Shown: positions 26,810-40,218 of the stretch, piece by piece
Numbering within the stretch: position 1 is the stretch's first letter
Layout: each line of letters begins with the position of its first letter
NCBI GenBank assembly: GCA_033063855.1
Contig: CP093831.1
Span: 19,282,001 to 19,346,000, forward strand
DNA from: Smittia aterrima
Taxonomy: Eukaryota; Arthropoda; Insecta; Diptera; Chironomidae
Reading direction: 5' to 3'
DNA: 64,000 nt
The notes under the pieces: model-generated
Database searches by the model: none
Seen by the model: the letters and a program-made list of their open reading frames with translations, nothing else
Told to the model about the DNA's origin: nothing
Made by a program: the position numbers and the translations under genes

Positions 26810-27071
26810 CCGACGCATGAACAATGAAAATGTTCGGAAAATTCAATGGCGAGCTTTTTCCCTCGTCATCAAAATCTTTTCCAATGTTTTCTCTTTTTTG
26901 CTGCACACACAAAAATCGCTTCGACGATGCAGTTGCTGCGTTGCACCGAAATGTATGGATGGGGATTTTGTTATGTTGGAAACACCAACACGATGCACGA
27001 GGAGAGAAAGCCACACCCTTTGGCATATCGCATTGGTTAAAAGTGTAGTTGGATGAGGTCCAAATCAATTA
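26810..27071 (+). repeat. Duplicated element, copy B
   Basis: This is the second copy of the element at 18461-18773, about 8.3 kb further along. The 46-base core is at 26980-27025, and the flanking matched blocks end with GGTCCAAATCAATTA. All three forward frames and one reverse frame are open across most of this copy, which shows a local shortage of stop codons more than it shows coding. It lies about 0.6 kb right of the TTACGCA cluster. No third copy with the 46-base core was found when I read the rest of the window. Confidence 0.85.
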
Positions 27072-29010
27072 CAACGTGAACAAAGTTCAAAGGAAATGTT
27101 TGAGGAAATGATTTGTAAAAGAAATTTGAAGGAAATCCGGAAGAAGGAAAATTAAAAGACTAATCGGAAAAGTTTCGCGAATCTTTCTCTTGTTTTTGAC
27201 TCATGAGAAAGAAACTCGCGAGAATTTCTATTAACACTTTATTAACTTCCATTACCTAGCATAAGAGAAGTTTCGTTGATATATTCACCACATGCTGCAA
27301 TAATTTTCTTGTTTGATTGATGTACAATTACAGAAATCAGTTGGACGTGGAACTAATAGAAATGTTACAATGATATAAGTTCTTGAAGAAAGTTTCCCAT
27401 ATCAAAAAGAAATCTTGTCAGCCATGCATAATCATTCTTGAAACAAGACGTTTCGTTACATCTCACCCACAATCTCATTAGCGTTCACCTTTGCTGCGTT
27501 CACGACTGACGCCGATGACGAGAGAAAATGGAAATAATTGAATGGAACGCAAGAATGCGCAGAAGGAATAATTGGACGCGACGGTTGCAACGCGCAGAAA
27601 TAATCAATCAAAACATCATTGCAGTAAAAATGTAAATTTTGGCAATAAAAGTTGTGGGAATGGTCAGATTCTGGCTTAATGATGCGCAAAATGCGTTGTC
27701 TCCAGCCTTTCCTCATTTACTTGCTCGCAATCTCGTGCTTCAGCGCTTCCTCTACAGTTCTTAAGAAAATACATTGCGTTTCTTGCTTGATCTCGAATTC
27801 AGTGGAAATAAAATTTTATTACACATGATTTTTCCAACTAACTCATTTGCATTCGCAATAAATATGCACACTAAAGGAGAAGGCACAAATTGAATCCGAG
27901 CGAGGAGAAGTACGAAAAGCAACAAAAACAATTTTCACGAATTTGAGATGATGACAATTTGATACTGCCGAGCGAAATGAGCTTTATAAATCACAAGCAT
28001 CATCTTAATGAACTCGACGCTGTAAAATAATGCTCTGCGACTTTAAATGTGTCTCTCCCTCTCTTACTCGATTCACGTGAGATTTAATTGATTTTAACGA
28101 ACAATTTCATTAAATGCGCCTGCAATTTGGAGAAATCAGTTTTCCTTATAAAATCTATTAACTTATCGCTCTTACCCAAAGGTAACTTTGTTAAAGAAGT
28201 TTTCTTAAAAGAAACTTCGAATCCATTAGATCTTTTTCGTTGTCTGATTCCAATCGATGCTGGAGAACTTTCGACCAAGAGTTATTTGAGTCACTGCAAA
28301 TAACTTCATAAATCATCGAAGTTTCCACCGATTTTTCAACAATAGACAGTAAACGCTGCTCACAAGTAAAAAGCTGAAATTAAATTGAAACAATTGCCAG
28401 TCGCCCTTTGATTTATGTTCGCTATGAACTCATTGAGAATATTGAAACATAAAACGAGAATCGAGGTCGTCGCAGGTCAATGAAAGAAACGGAGAGTCCT
28501 CGATTCTTATCAACATCATCATAGAAAGGCGAGCGTGAACTCTACGAATCCATCTTAATTATTGCAGCTACAACCAGCCGAGAATGTCATAAATTATTAT
28601 CACCTTAATAACAATATTTCAAAGTTTACTCTTTCCGCATGTTGTGTCGTCGTTTCCATTCCTCCACCTCCTCCTCTCCGTGGTGCATCAACATCGACTC
28701 CAACAAGAAAGCAGAGCAGAGAAAAGAACAGCGGAATAAAAGTAAATGTATTAAATTACGTTAGACGTCACGAATTGAACGTAAATGCACGATTATTTTG
28801 CGTGAACCATGATTTTTAGCATAAGAAAGAAAAACCAACGAGGGAATCTAAGAGTTTGCTACATAAAGAACGAGAAAGAAAGAAATCTTCCTCAAGACAT
28901 TAAATTGAGGTGCATAATGTGCTTCTCTTCGTCTTCTTCTTCATCATCTTTATGCATTTATTATGCGAATATAATATTTATTGATAGTTACAAGCCTCGA
29001 CTTTTCTATG

Positions 29011-29026
29011 TCTCTCTCTCTCTCTC
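29011..29026 (+). repeat. (TC)8 microsatellite
   Basis: Pure TC run; the opposite strand gives GAGAGAG. Confidence 0.8.
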
Positions 29027-29212
29027 TTTCTTTGTGAAAAACAACCTGAGAAAACGCTTTGACTGGGCTTTCCGTCGTCTTCTTCGCTCCGCACATCTTT
29101 GCATTTGCGAAGCCTCAAACCCAAGAGCAAAAGCTTTGAGACACATTTTATGTGTACATTGAACCTTTTTCGGGGTGAAGAAAACATTTTCCATGTGCGA
29201 GACTTACACAAT

Positions 29213-29237
29213 CCTCGGTGGAGGCGCGCTACCGAGG
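29213..29237. repeat. GC-rich hairpin
   Basis: CCTCGGT and ACCGAGG flank an 11-base loop (GGAGGCGCGCT). It is an unusually GC-rich inverted repeat for this window. Confidence 0.7.
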
Positions 29238-32200
29238 GCGACGATCTGCACCAATACAAATTTTTTTTCGTATGAAACTCATTTTTATTTTTGGGGTAGA
29301 CCGAAGCCATAAATACACATTCCTTCTGATGAAGAAGAAGGCTTCGTTGCTTCCTCACACACTTACATCAACCCCCGAAACGTAATGAAACAAGGCTCGG
29401 TCGCAGACGGTATTGGAATGGGGCATTCGTCTTCTTACTCGACGATTACATGTTGCGTGTCAATAAACTTTTTAGGAAAATATCTGTCTGGCTCGGTGTA
29501 CGTTGTATTTTGGTAAAGCTTCTCTTCTTCTTTCTATTTCGTTGGCAGAAATGTATAGTCGAGTTTAGGCAAAAAGAAGATAGGAAGGAGGAAGTGAAGC
29601 AGTGGAAAGCTTCGATATTACTCAGACTAACAGAAATTGGATTCGAAATGGAAGATTGTAATCAGGAAAGTCTGTAATGGTTTTTGCTCTTCTTCGCTTA
29701 TTTCGTGAGTGAACCAGACAGGCTCATCGATGTCAATGACCAAGGAACGCTCTTTTGATTCTCGTTTGCGGAAACTTTTTCTCGTTGAAAAGGATCGAAT
29801 TTTCACAGGAACAATCCAACATCTAAGTCACTTATCTGTAAACGTATTTTAAGATGAATGAAACTTTACGTAACCATCCAACTCGTTCGGCTACAGCCAT
29901 TGGACACGCTTTGATCCAAATTAAATTATCCAAAATGCTTTTCTCAGCAGAGACGTATAAAACAACAGAAACTCTTCACCTATCGCTCCGAACCTTCACT
30001 ATCAATCTTCTAAATTGCGCTGAGTTATAAAACTTTAATCATTCGTGAAAAATAGACAGTCATTACGTCGAGATGTGTTTTCTTTTCGGATTGGAACGAG
30101 AATTGCATTTTATCTCTTTCTGCTGATCTAATATATTGATTTGAACTTTTTTTAGTTGAGACACGGAAAAACAACGATAGGAGATTGCACTGGGAAAATG
30201 GTTTTGAACCAATTTTTTCACTTTTTCTTCGTATAAGTTTTTTTTTAGAAGAGTTCGTCAGTAATGTAAAAACTAAAAAGTAAATTCCTTCTTACTTTAT
30301 AGATAGAAAATTCATCAATGACGCAACTTCCTGCTCACCCAAAAGACGCTACGAGTTCTTAGATCACGCTATTCTTGTCGTCTTCTAGCATTCGTTCTCT
30401 TCTCTTCACTCTGTAAGAAAAGTTAACGTAAATGATGCGTAATTATTTCTTCAACACGTTTTCTCGCTTTATGCTGTTTTGTCTTAGATTCATTTTATCT
30501 CTGAACAATAATACGAGATCATAGATCACACGAGTGGAATCGTTGGCTTTTTGCCGAGCGTTTGTTTCTTTAATGGGAGAGTTCAAATTGACGTCTACAG
30601 AACACCGAGACCAAGCTCGTCTCATGTGAAATGCAAATTAAAAGCGCAACGATGGTATGAAAAAAAAGTTAATTGAATTCTTTTCGTTTTTTTTCTGAGA
30701 TGTTACTCGATATCGCTGCGATTTAATAAATTTTAATTACCTATCGATTTCTCTTACAGATTTATTTCTGCATGAATATCAAAGCGATTTGCGCACCGCG
30801 ATAATTTTCTAATTGTAATTGCTTCGAAGCATAACGCAACGAAAAAAATTGTTGTATTGAAATATAATTCGGGCGGTGAAAGATAAAAGCAAATCGCTTG
30901 TGCTTGCGAATCAGATCAATTAAAATTACATAGTTTCTTATCAATTGAAATCTAAGTGCTCCCCGCGTATAAACAATTTCATCTCTTCATGTTTTTGCCC
31001 GCAACCGCTCCGCAGGCATTTCTCCTTTAATGCGCTTCAAATTCATCAGATTAATTGTTTTTATCGAACTCAACCTGTCGGTTGGTTCTCTTCGACTTTT
31101 TATTGGCGAGCATGAAACACTGATTGCGGTCGCAACAATTATCATTACATTTTAATACGAAATTAATTGATAATGTCTTTTAGCTGAGACAGTTCATAAG
31201 AGAATTGAACTGCTTGAGATGAAGATAATTAAGGAGGAAATTCAAATTCCCAAGCTCAACGTATAAAGCTCACTAACGAATGTTTCCAAGAATAAGATTT
31301 TAAGATTTTCACGAAACTTCGCTTCGTAACAAATTCGCAACAAACAACCATTTAAAGGCACTAAATATATCAATCAGAAATGCACAAGCACAAGAAACAC
31401 AAAACAAAGAACATATCGCTCAATGTAAGAAGTTAATCGAAGCAGCGAGAAGCAAAGCAAGAGGCTTAACATGGTCACCGATCATCAGGCTCCAAACAAA
31501 AATTACAAGACATTTACATACTGTATTGACTTTTTTTATAATGACATTTATTGTTTTTCATGCCGAAGTGAGCGAGAGAGATAAAAAAAAATTCTTTTGA
31601 AGTCTTACGCTGCTGCTTAAGTTTTGCTGGGGGAACAATTTGTTGTAGGTCGACTGAGTAGCACATTTGAAAATTGGTTTAGCTGGCTACTCATACACAT
31701 TAGCAGCGACTTTAAATGAATGTCGCATTAAATCAAGTGACATAAATCTTCAAGCCGTGTGTGCCTTCATGCCTAATTACCGAGTTTTTATGAACGGAGA
31801 ACTGCGAAACATTATTGTGAAGCTTAATTATGCAATTTATTAAGGAAATTGCACTTGCGCGTACAAGGCTTCGTAAATCTCAGGAACATTCCACATTGCG
31901 CTGGTCCAAACGTGAATAAGAAGCGTGTGTTCGATTTGCCTTTTGATGCCATCTTCGTAATTACTTCATTTGGCGTAAGATGATGAGAAAGAATCTCCGT
32001 CTTGTGCACATTCCATCGAGCATTTCAATCGAGAATCGCCGCGGATCTTCTTTGCGACTGCTTCAGCCCATTAAAACACACGTAATAACAATCAGAGAGA
32101 AATTAATGCATTTAACTCTTAATTTATGAATTGCATTTTCGATGCAGCTCTTTGCTTTTTGTGCAGTTTAATGATGCAATGTCGCAGCGCGAAGAAAAAC

Positions 32201-34016
32201 ATTATTTCAGTAATTTATTGTTAAACGACGTTGCACAAAAACAGAGAAACACTTGGAAGTGCGTGAATGCTGTAATTTGTCAAAAGCACCGAGAAAGATT
32301 TCATTGTAAGCTTATACTTTTAATGACTCTTTTATTTCTTTCGTCTGCGAGTCACAGTGCAACATGAGGTAGGGGAATATCGGTAAGCTATGTAACAAAG
32401 TTTCTTATTTATATTATATAACTTATTGTCTATGGATGAGTGTTAGAGCTAGAACTATATTGGACATCTTCGTTGTCTAAAGTTTTATAGTTTGGTATAA
32501 TTTCCCACGATATTCATAAAGTTTTCAAATATACTTGAACTCGTCTAAATTATTTGAAACCTTTCGCCCGAAACATTTGTCATTTACAAGTCCTCACAGC
32601 CATCTCACGGTAATTATCAGGAAAACAAGTTCTTTATTACTAAAATAATCAAGCTTACGATCATAAATACAACGCGCAGGTTGACTTTAATTCGAAAGCG
32701 TTTTATTGAAAATTGAATCGCGATAGCTGAAGATTCCGCGGAGTGAAAAAATCTTTTCACACCATTAATTTCCATCCATTCCTCTTGCACTGATGATGTT
32801 TTCTTTTTGCATGCGTCTGATGGACTTCTTGATGGTTTGGCGCATTGAGCCGTTATTCTCTCGCGGTGCATTATTTCATCCCATTCTCTCGACCCATAGT
32901 GAAAATCGCTTTATATTGTGTTCTTCCCAGCACAACACTTTGATAAATTACATTAATTTCGAATTGAATAAAACTATAATATTGAAAATATAATTTGCAA
33001 TAATGGATAATGATTGAATCGAAGGAGCATAAGAGCACTCGACTGTCATTGACCTTGTCGTCATCGAAAGACTTCTGCCGCTCCGCGCAGAACAATTGTA
33101 CATAAAGCTGCGTCACTTAAGTGTATCGCGCAATTTATTGAATATCATTGATGTTAATGCGATGGGAATCAATGCAAGTTTTTAAGAGACTCTTCTTAAC
33201 AATCAAATAAATCAAGTGAAGGATTCACAGGCATCAAAGTGAAGGCACCGGCAGAGGCGAGAAGCAAAAAAGTAATAATGTGGAGCAAGAGACTGTTTAG
33301 CGCCTGAAAAAAGAGTCGAAGAGATTCTCAGAAAATGATAAAGTAATTGGATTTCTTTGTGCTAAAGATCTCATTGTGCTCTCTTTCCCTTAAACTTCCA
33401 ACCGCATTGTACTACCTCGTTTTGATTTATCGGCAATGCAAAAGCGAGTCGAGATAACAAGGATACGTTGGCAAACTGATAAGCTGAGATAAGAGCGGGT
33501 AGCGAATGTTCTATCGATTTTTTCCTCGCTATTTTTGCCTCGATCTACCAATCACCTGATAGGCCACTCCTTGTTTAACCCTTTTGCATTCTTGCGACAC
33601 GAAAAAACATTGCATCGGTTCAAAAGGTCGTGTTGCGATTTGTTTACCCGCTTTCAAATCAAAATGCACTTTTTCCTTGCAATCCTTCCATTATGAATAA
33701 TTCTTTCAATGGCTCACTAGTTAGAGGAGATGAAGAGGGAAACTCAAGTGCAATGAGAAATGAAAATATATTTTCCCTGCGGTGGAATGGCGATTTCCTT
33801 TAATGGAATTAATTACACGACTTTCCAATGTTATAGATCTTTCTTCGGAATCGATTGATGAATTGGATTAACGATAACGTGGCTGCCAAGTCTTAGCAAT
33901 TACTCGAAAAGATTGAGGACAATCAACTTTGATGAATTTTAAAAGAAACTTTGTAGAAAGATTAAAAGATCATAAGAAAGCTTCAAGCAAACTTTTAGAG
34001 CAAGTCAGCTTTATAG

Positions 34017-34107
34017 TTTACAAGCATCTCCACGTCCGATCACAACGTGCCGCTGTCAGATATCGAGATCAGGTGCAACCGGGAGCACTACAAGATCATC
34101 TGACCGT
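34017..34107 (+). other. Possible isolated exon or exon relic
   Basis: This is a GC-richer patch between an acceptor-like CTTTATAG and a strong donor T|GTAAGC at 34108. In the frame starting at 34029, 21 of 24 codons end in G or C before a TGA at 34101, although first and second positions are AT-rich; such periodicity is typical of real coding sequence. The peptide contains VPLSDIEIRCNREHYKII and I do not recognise it. Another frame runs open to the donor in phase 0, so the segment could also be an internal exon or an untranslated exon. No start codon or partner exon was recognised nearby. Confidence 0.22.
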
Positions 34108-36633
34108 GTAAGCCTGCAACTGGAATCGAATCTTTCAGTGAGTTTGTTCAATTTGCGCAATGACCAACACAGCATGGAGCAGATCAAAGAGCAGAACGTT
34201 TATCGAGTCGTATGAAGACGAAAAATTATAGGTGGCGATCTCTAGCGGCTGCTGTAAAAGAGAGATGTAAGCGAAGGTGAAGAAATTTGATTTATTGCAT
34301 TGCATTTCTGCATACACAACGCTCTCGTTTCGCAGCGGATGGCGATTATTGTTTTCCCATCATTAATAATAATTCTTCATCTACACTTCTCTCTCCTGCT
34401 CACTGTTTAATATAAACTTTTATTCCTCGTTAATGGGAATCAGCTTCTGTGTGTAAGGTTGCAATAATGCACTCTCCGCATCATATATCAACCTCTACAT
34501 TCGGTTCCCTCGCTCAACAACACTTTTTGTGTATGAATAATGAAGAAGAGAAAGAATGTTGAGAAAAGCATCGCTTCTCATACCTAACCATTATCACCAT
34601 TATGCGATCTCACCTCTGATACCGAAACGGAAAACTTTTAAGAAATGAAAAATGAAAACGACGATAATCGAGTTCTTTGTGACGTAACGTCGCGTATTGC
34701 TCATGCGTTATTCGAGAAAGAAGCGCCAAACCTCAGTTGGAATCCTTCGAAAAGTTTAACCAGCCGTGATGAAATATCTGAGGTTTCTCATTGCATCAGG
34801 AAGAAATTGAAAACGTTGCGTAAGAAGTTTTCGAGGAAAAGTTTTTTTAATTGAAATGAGTGTGAAGCACTCAAGCTGTTTTAAGCTTTGAGAAAGAACC
34901 TTCGCCTTGATGTAAAAAGACGCGCTCGGCAAACAAAGAAATGTATTGGAAAGAGAACTAAGCCCCGAAGACGATAGAAAAGTGAGTGAAGCTCGAAGAA
35001 AAATCTATGTGAAGTATTCTTCTCCTTTTCCTTCTGTGTCTCCACAATCGTCTCACACCACCCCGAAGTCGTCGTCGAAGCTTCTATCGATGTGATATTA
35101 AAATAATAACACGCTCCTCACTCACACTTCCACCGATGACTCAACAACTTTAATCTCTATGTTTGTTCCATGCATTTCGTGTGTCGGACAGAGCAAAATA
35201 TTCGCGCATTCTCACAAATGCAAAAAACGCGCAAAAAGTGTTTTTCGTCTGACTACACAGACACAGTCGACGTTTAGCGTTGTAGTTTCGCATCATTTTC
35301 CAATACCAGCGATGTTCGGCTGAAAGCTTTCGGCATGTAACGCCGCTTAACAAGGGGGGCTTCGTCATACTCCTGCCTTGTGGTGTTTACAAGCACATAC
35401 ATTTACCGACTGTCTCAACATGAACTGCATTGTTATTGTTGTTTCTCCACCATGAGCCCCACACTCGTTTACTTTTTGAGTTCTTCGTCTGTGTTTTCGA
35501 CGACGGTTTTTTTTTTGGATAATCTAGCATTCGCTATTAACTGCATGGAGTGTTCGTTCGCGAAACTCAAACAATTGATGTATGTTTGTCTCGTTCCTTT
35601 CTGCGTAGAGACGTGCTTGAGCTCGTAGCTGTGTGCGACGGTGTGTCTTCTCTTCGTCGAGCTACGTACAGTCTGTGTGTGCTTCGTCGTGTATATACAA
35701 TCGTCTACATTCTGCATCTCTCTGGATATTTGAAGAAAACGCAGTCACTGCGTTCTATATGCCACCAAACGTCAGTTTCAAAATAAGTCTCAACTCGGCC
35801 GCATTTGTAAGTGCAAGTCTCCCGCAAAAATAGGATTTAATAATTTTTTCTGAAGCTTTCCAACTTGAACAACTATTTCGATTGAAATTTAAATAATTTT
35901 TCTCACTCTTCGACGACAGAAAACACAAAATATTTTAGCAAAATTTAATATTATTTTCGGTGATTTTTTTTCTCGCACTTTTCTGTCCTGCAAAACATGA
36001 CTAAAAATATTTTTTCTCATCTGAATGACGTGAAAATGAAATGAAAAAATTATTTGTGTGTGCACAGTGCAAAAAAATATTTATTATGAGATGAGAGATG
36101 CATAAATAAAACTATTAAAGAGGAAAATGCATAAAAAATGAAATCAAATGAAAATGAGTGTGAAATTTGTAAAAGATGAAAATTAGTTTTGTGTCCGAGC
36201 AGTTTGACAAGAAATTAAAGGGACTCGTTTCCGTGGCGATCGTAGAAGGACACGTCGCCGTAAATAGAAAACATTTGGTAGTTTAAATTGAGCCGAGATT
36301 TCTCGGAATTTCGTGATGTGAGGGAACGAGAATTCTGATTGATATAAGTTTTTTTTTTATTAATTTTCGTTTTATCCCAAAAAAGCTATTGGTTTTAAAT
36401 ATTAAATGAGAAAAAAGTTTTTTTTTATCGATATTTTGATCTTTGATTACATTATTGGAATTACACATTTATTTCTTTTTAAAAAGAACTTTTTTCTTAA
36501 ATATTTTACATCGTGCAAATTTCCCTCACGTCCACTAAAAAAATCATCGCGAAACGCCGCTGTCGTCTGATGATATAATAATAGATTGCAATCTAGAAAA
36601 AATAGTTTTGTCTACTGTCCAGCCAATTGTTCA

Positions 36634-36647
36634 TCGTCGTCGTCGTA
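36634..36647 (+). repeat. (CGT)n triplet microsatellite
   Basis: ATCGTCGTCGTCGT run. Confidence 0.65.
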
Positions 36648-39600
36648 TTCGTCTCTATATACATTTCAAATTGAATTTTAAATTCTTTCATTTGCGTGAA
36701 TGAAGTCAGAGAGCGGGTAGCGAAAAAATCAATGAAATAATTGGATCGGAAATGGAGACGTTGCCAAATACAATGTAAAATATATTCCAATTTATTTAAT
36801 GCTTTTCGCAATGCCAATAAGCTAGTGCAGAATGACTAGAAAAAGTCAACATTGAGTCGATTCGGCGTGCAGTCCAGTGATTTATGAATCGCTCAGTTAA
36901 TCAACTGTTAATGCCCGTTAATACCGATTTAATAGCGAAATCTACTGTGGACGCCTTTTGCAGTCGAACGACTGCAGACCGAATGCAGGTGTCGGTTTCA
37001 TTCTCTGATTTCCTATTTCTTAGAAAAGTTCTCTAATTAATTTCTACGTACGACAGTTTTCTTTATGCTTCTGTCACTAAAGTGAATTATTGTTCAATGT
37101 CTCTTGTTCTCGATGTCGATGACTTTGATTGACATCCATCAAGAAATTAAACAAGTTATTAAAGGATAATAAATTTATTAGGACAAAGACTCGAGACAAA
37201 GATAATTGATCGGTGATTAACGAGCGTGCACTGGTCGTGATTCTCGCAGAGCTCCGCTTGTTAGTTCAAACTTTATTGGTGCAGCAAACAGCAGCAATTA
37301 CCCCTAAATAAATTATTTCGTTCACTGTCGTGGCGTTTCTCTTCGGCCATCCTCTTGCACATCTCGAGTGTTTTGTTGTGTGTTTTGTTGATGACCATGC
37401 CACTGACGCTTTTAATCTCAATAAATACTGAAGTAGGTTATGAAAATGTTGCTGCCTAGAGTTTTTTTTTCGGCTGCCGTTCCGTTGTCATCGAATGACA
37501 CGACAACAACAAAACTCATTCACAACAAGAGCGAGAGGAACTAAACGCAATCGGCCAAATTCACATTTTGGCAATGTCCATGCACGATTTTTTTTTGTGT
37601 TCGGAGGGCGAACGAGAAAAAGTAGCAGAAATCCGGCATGTTCAGGTGAAATAGAAAAGTCAAATCGTTTGCAATATTGTGCAACGATCTTTCAACGGCC
37701 TCCGATCCGTTACGGGCGAAACTGGATTAAATGCTCTCAATGCGTTCAATATTGTGCCTTTTGGGTGTTTATAAATGGTCAAAATCTCAACGTAAAAGCA
37801 TTTCATCCTTCACGTCGAGCTCAATAACTAAAAGCTCAAATAATCTTCTCCATGCGTTTCCCTTTCGAGGCGCTATGAAAAAATGTGTTTATTTCCACGC
37901 TGAAAGTGCATTAGAACGGAATACGGACGGAGCAATTGAGACAAACACGGAATATCATCGGCAGCGGCCCAAACAATGACGGCGAACGACAACAATACAC
38001 AAAGGACCATCATATGCAAAAAAATATGATTAAATGGGGTTTTATGTCCGATGCTCGCCACTTTTTGCTGTCATTAGACTGCTCGTTGCATTTTTTTTTC
38101 TCTCGATGAATGAAGAGGGAATTTTCATAATAATGCCAATGGACACACGACAAACAAACAGAGCAAGCGAGAGGGAGTGAAAAAATCCATAATCTACTCA
38201 CCTCTTGTATCACTTTTATTGATTTCTCTTTTTTGCTGTGCGTCTCGTCTCCTCTTTAAAACCCATTGTTGCAGACTCTTTTATGAGGGAAGAGGAGAAG
38301 CCCATCGAATGAATGCGACAAAAACAGGTCGTTATTATGCAATGTTTGGGGATTGCGATTGTGACACAGTTTGGTGATCTGTGTATGTTGGCTCAAGTGG
38401 ATTCGGTAAATTACAAGAGAAAATATGTTTGTAGGTTTAATTTAAAGACAGCCCTTGAAAAAGTTATTAACAACTTCCTCATTGAAATGTCTACAAACTT
38501 CTCCGAACTAAAAAGTATTTTTTTTCTTTGTCAGACAGGTAATCGTCGATCTAAATCAATAATGAGAAATTTCAATCGAAATAGTTCTTCAGACTTTGAA
38601 AGTTCTTGTGAACTTACCTCCCATACCTCCCACACATTTACTCGCTCAGTCGCTTTCAAATCAATAATTTTCCATTTATATTCCTTTCGTTTCAGTAATT
38701 TTTTAATTTTTCTTCATCCAAAATTAAATCTAAAAAGTTAAAAAAAATTTGCAACCGAATTTTTGGAGTTTTTGATTCAACGCCAAAACCAAAATCAAGA
38801 AACAAAGTTTATGACAAAAAAAAAACAAAAAGAGAAAAGAAATAAATAAGTTTTCAAGTCAGAAAAGCAAAAACGGAAAAGTCAAGGAAACTTTTGGAAT
38901 AAAAATCGCTTAAGTTTTTATTCATCGCATCGGAGAGACGACGACGATTTGTTGTCAGTGGAAAGCGCGAAGGAAAAATTGAAACTGCTCATACTCGGAC
39001 GAAGTAAGGAAGAGAGAGTAGAGAAAACGTTTTCTATGTTTCCAATGCAATTAATCACGCTAAAAAACGACACAATTTAATGAAAAACTGTAAAAGTAGT
39101 TTTAAAGTGTTTTTAAGGAAAAAAGGAGAAGATTTAAAAATAAGCGACAAACATTTAACGTTAGAGAAAAATTAATTAAATTCAGTGATTTTACTTGTGA
39201 TTTCGTGTGTGTATGTGAACTTAAAGCAAGAGAAAAATATTCGGAACAGTTTCGCGTAAACAGCTTTGAAACAATTCGTCTCAAGTGACAATCAACTGAG
39301 CACTTGGGGGTCTCGTTCGACTTATGGAGGAGAGCTGGAAGGGTTCAGCCCAACCGGGATTTTCTGAATAAGGTGAGAGGTTTTTTTCATTTAATATTAC
39401 AATAACTTTCAACAAAGCAAAACGTGCAGCCCGTGAAAGGAAATAGATTTTCCGTCGGTTATCACGCACTCGAAGGGAAAATTGCAGCTGAATATTATCA
39501 ATTTACGTTAATTACACGCCAATCAATTTCATTCACCCCAAATTCCGCGAAGTAACTCGTGTTCCGTGTACAAGAAACTAAACCCAAAATGCCCCAGAGT

Positions 39601-40184
39601 CATTTGAAAATGTGTTTTCGTCTTCGACAAAACTAGTTTCACATCTTTAAATTATTTTAGACCGCGCGGACGAGCAAGAGTGTTAGTTTAAGAGAGAAAT
39701 ATGAAAATAACCTGAAATTTTGCACTATTTTAATCGAGTTGCTTGCTTCTAACTCGTTGAAACTTGATCTTGAAAGTCTTTGGGAAAACTTTTCCATTTA
39801 AAGACTTTTTTGCGCTAATAAATTTTATTTTGCAATCTTTTCCACTTGGCCGAAACTAACAATGATCAAACCCTTTTTTTTAATCGCCAACGGACAAAAC
39901 GCACGACAAAAAAAAACTCGAAATATCCTATTTCTAATAAAAAGAGACAAAAGAATTTTATAGAATCGCCATAATTTTTTGCAAAAGAATCGCTCCTACC
40001 TGATTTCGAATAATTATAAAAATGATTTTGGCAGCGGGAGAATACAGAATATTGCTTTTGGGTTCACAAGAAAGGGAGCGATTAGAATCTATTCGGATTG
40101 GAGGTCAAAAATGAAGATTGAATAGTCAAAGGCGCGATCGTCAGTTTGTTCGGTTTGATACCCAACGTTCAATCAAAATAAAAT

Positions 40185-40218
40185 CTCTAAACTCATCCAG
40201 ACTCTAAACTCATCGAGA
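40185..40218 (+). repeat. Tandem duplication of a 17-base unit
   Basis: CTCTAAACTCATCCAGA is followed directly by CTCTAAACTCATCGAGA; one base differs. Confidence 0.85.

Larger units (their letters stand above)
27072..34016. other. Noncoding AT-rich DNA
   Basis: No gene is recognised. A serine-run frame around 28809-29162 comes from a TCT/TCA microsatellite. A GC-rich patch at about 29165-29420 includes the hairpin at 29213-29237. An A/C-rich UTR-like stretch lies near 31350-31440. Confidence 0.6.

Noticed and set aside
28809..29162. 117-codon frame with a run of eight serines
   Set aside because: The serine run is a TCT/TCA microsatellite and the rest has no protein-like features.
24896..35218. 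17-base identity TCGCGCATTCTCACAAA at 24896 and 35202
   Set aside because: About one such pair is expected by chance in a window of this size. The flanks (AAGCTTT...CATGTAAC at both sites) are only loosely similar.
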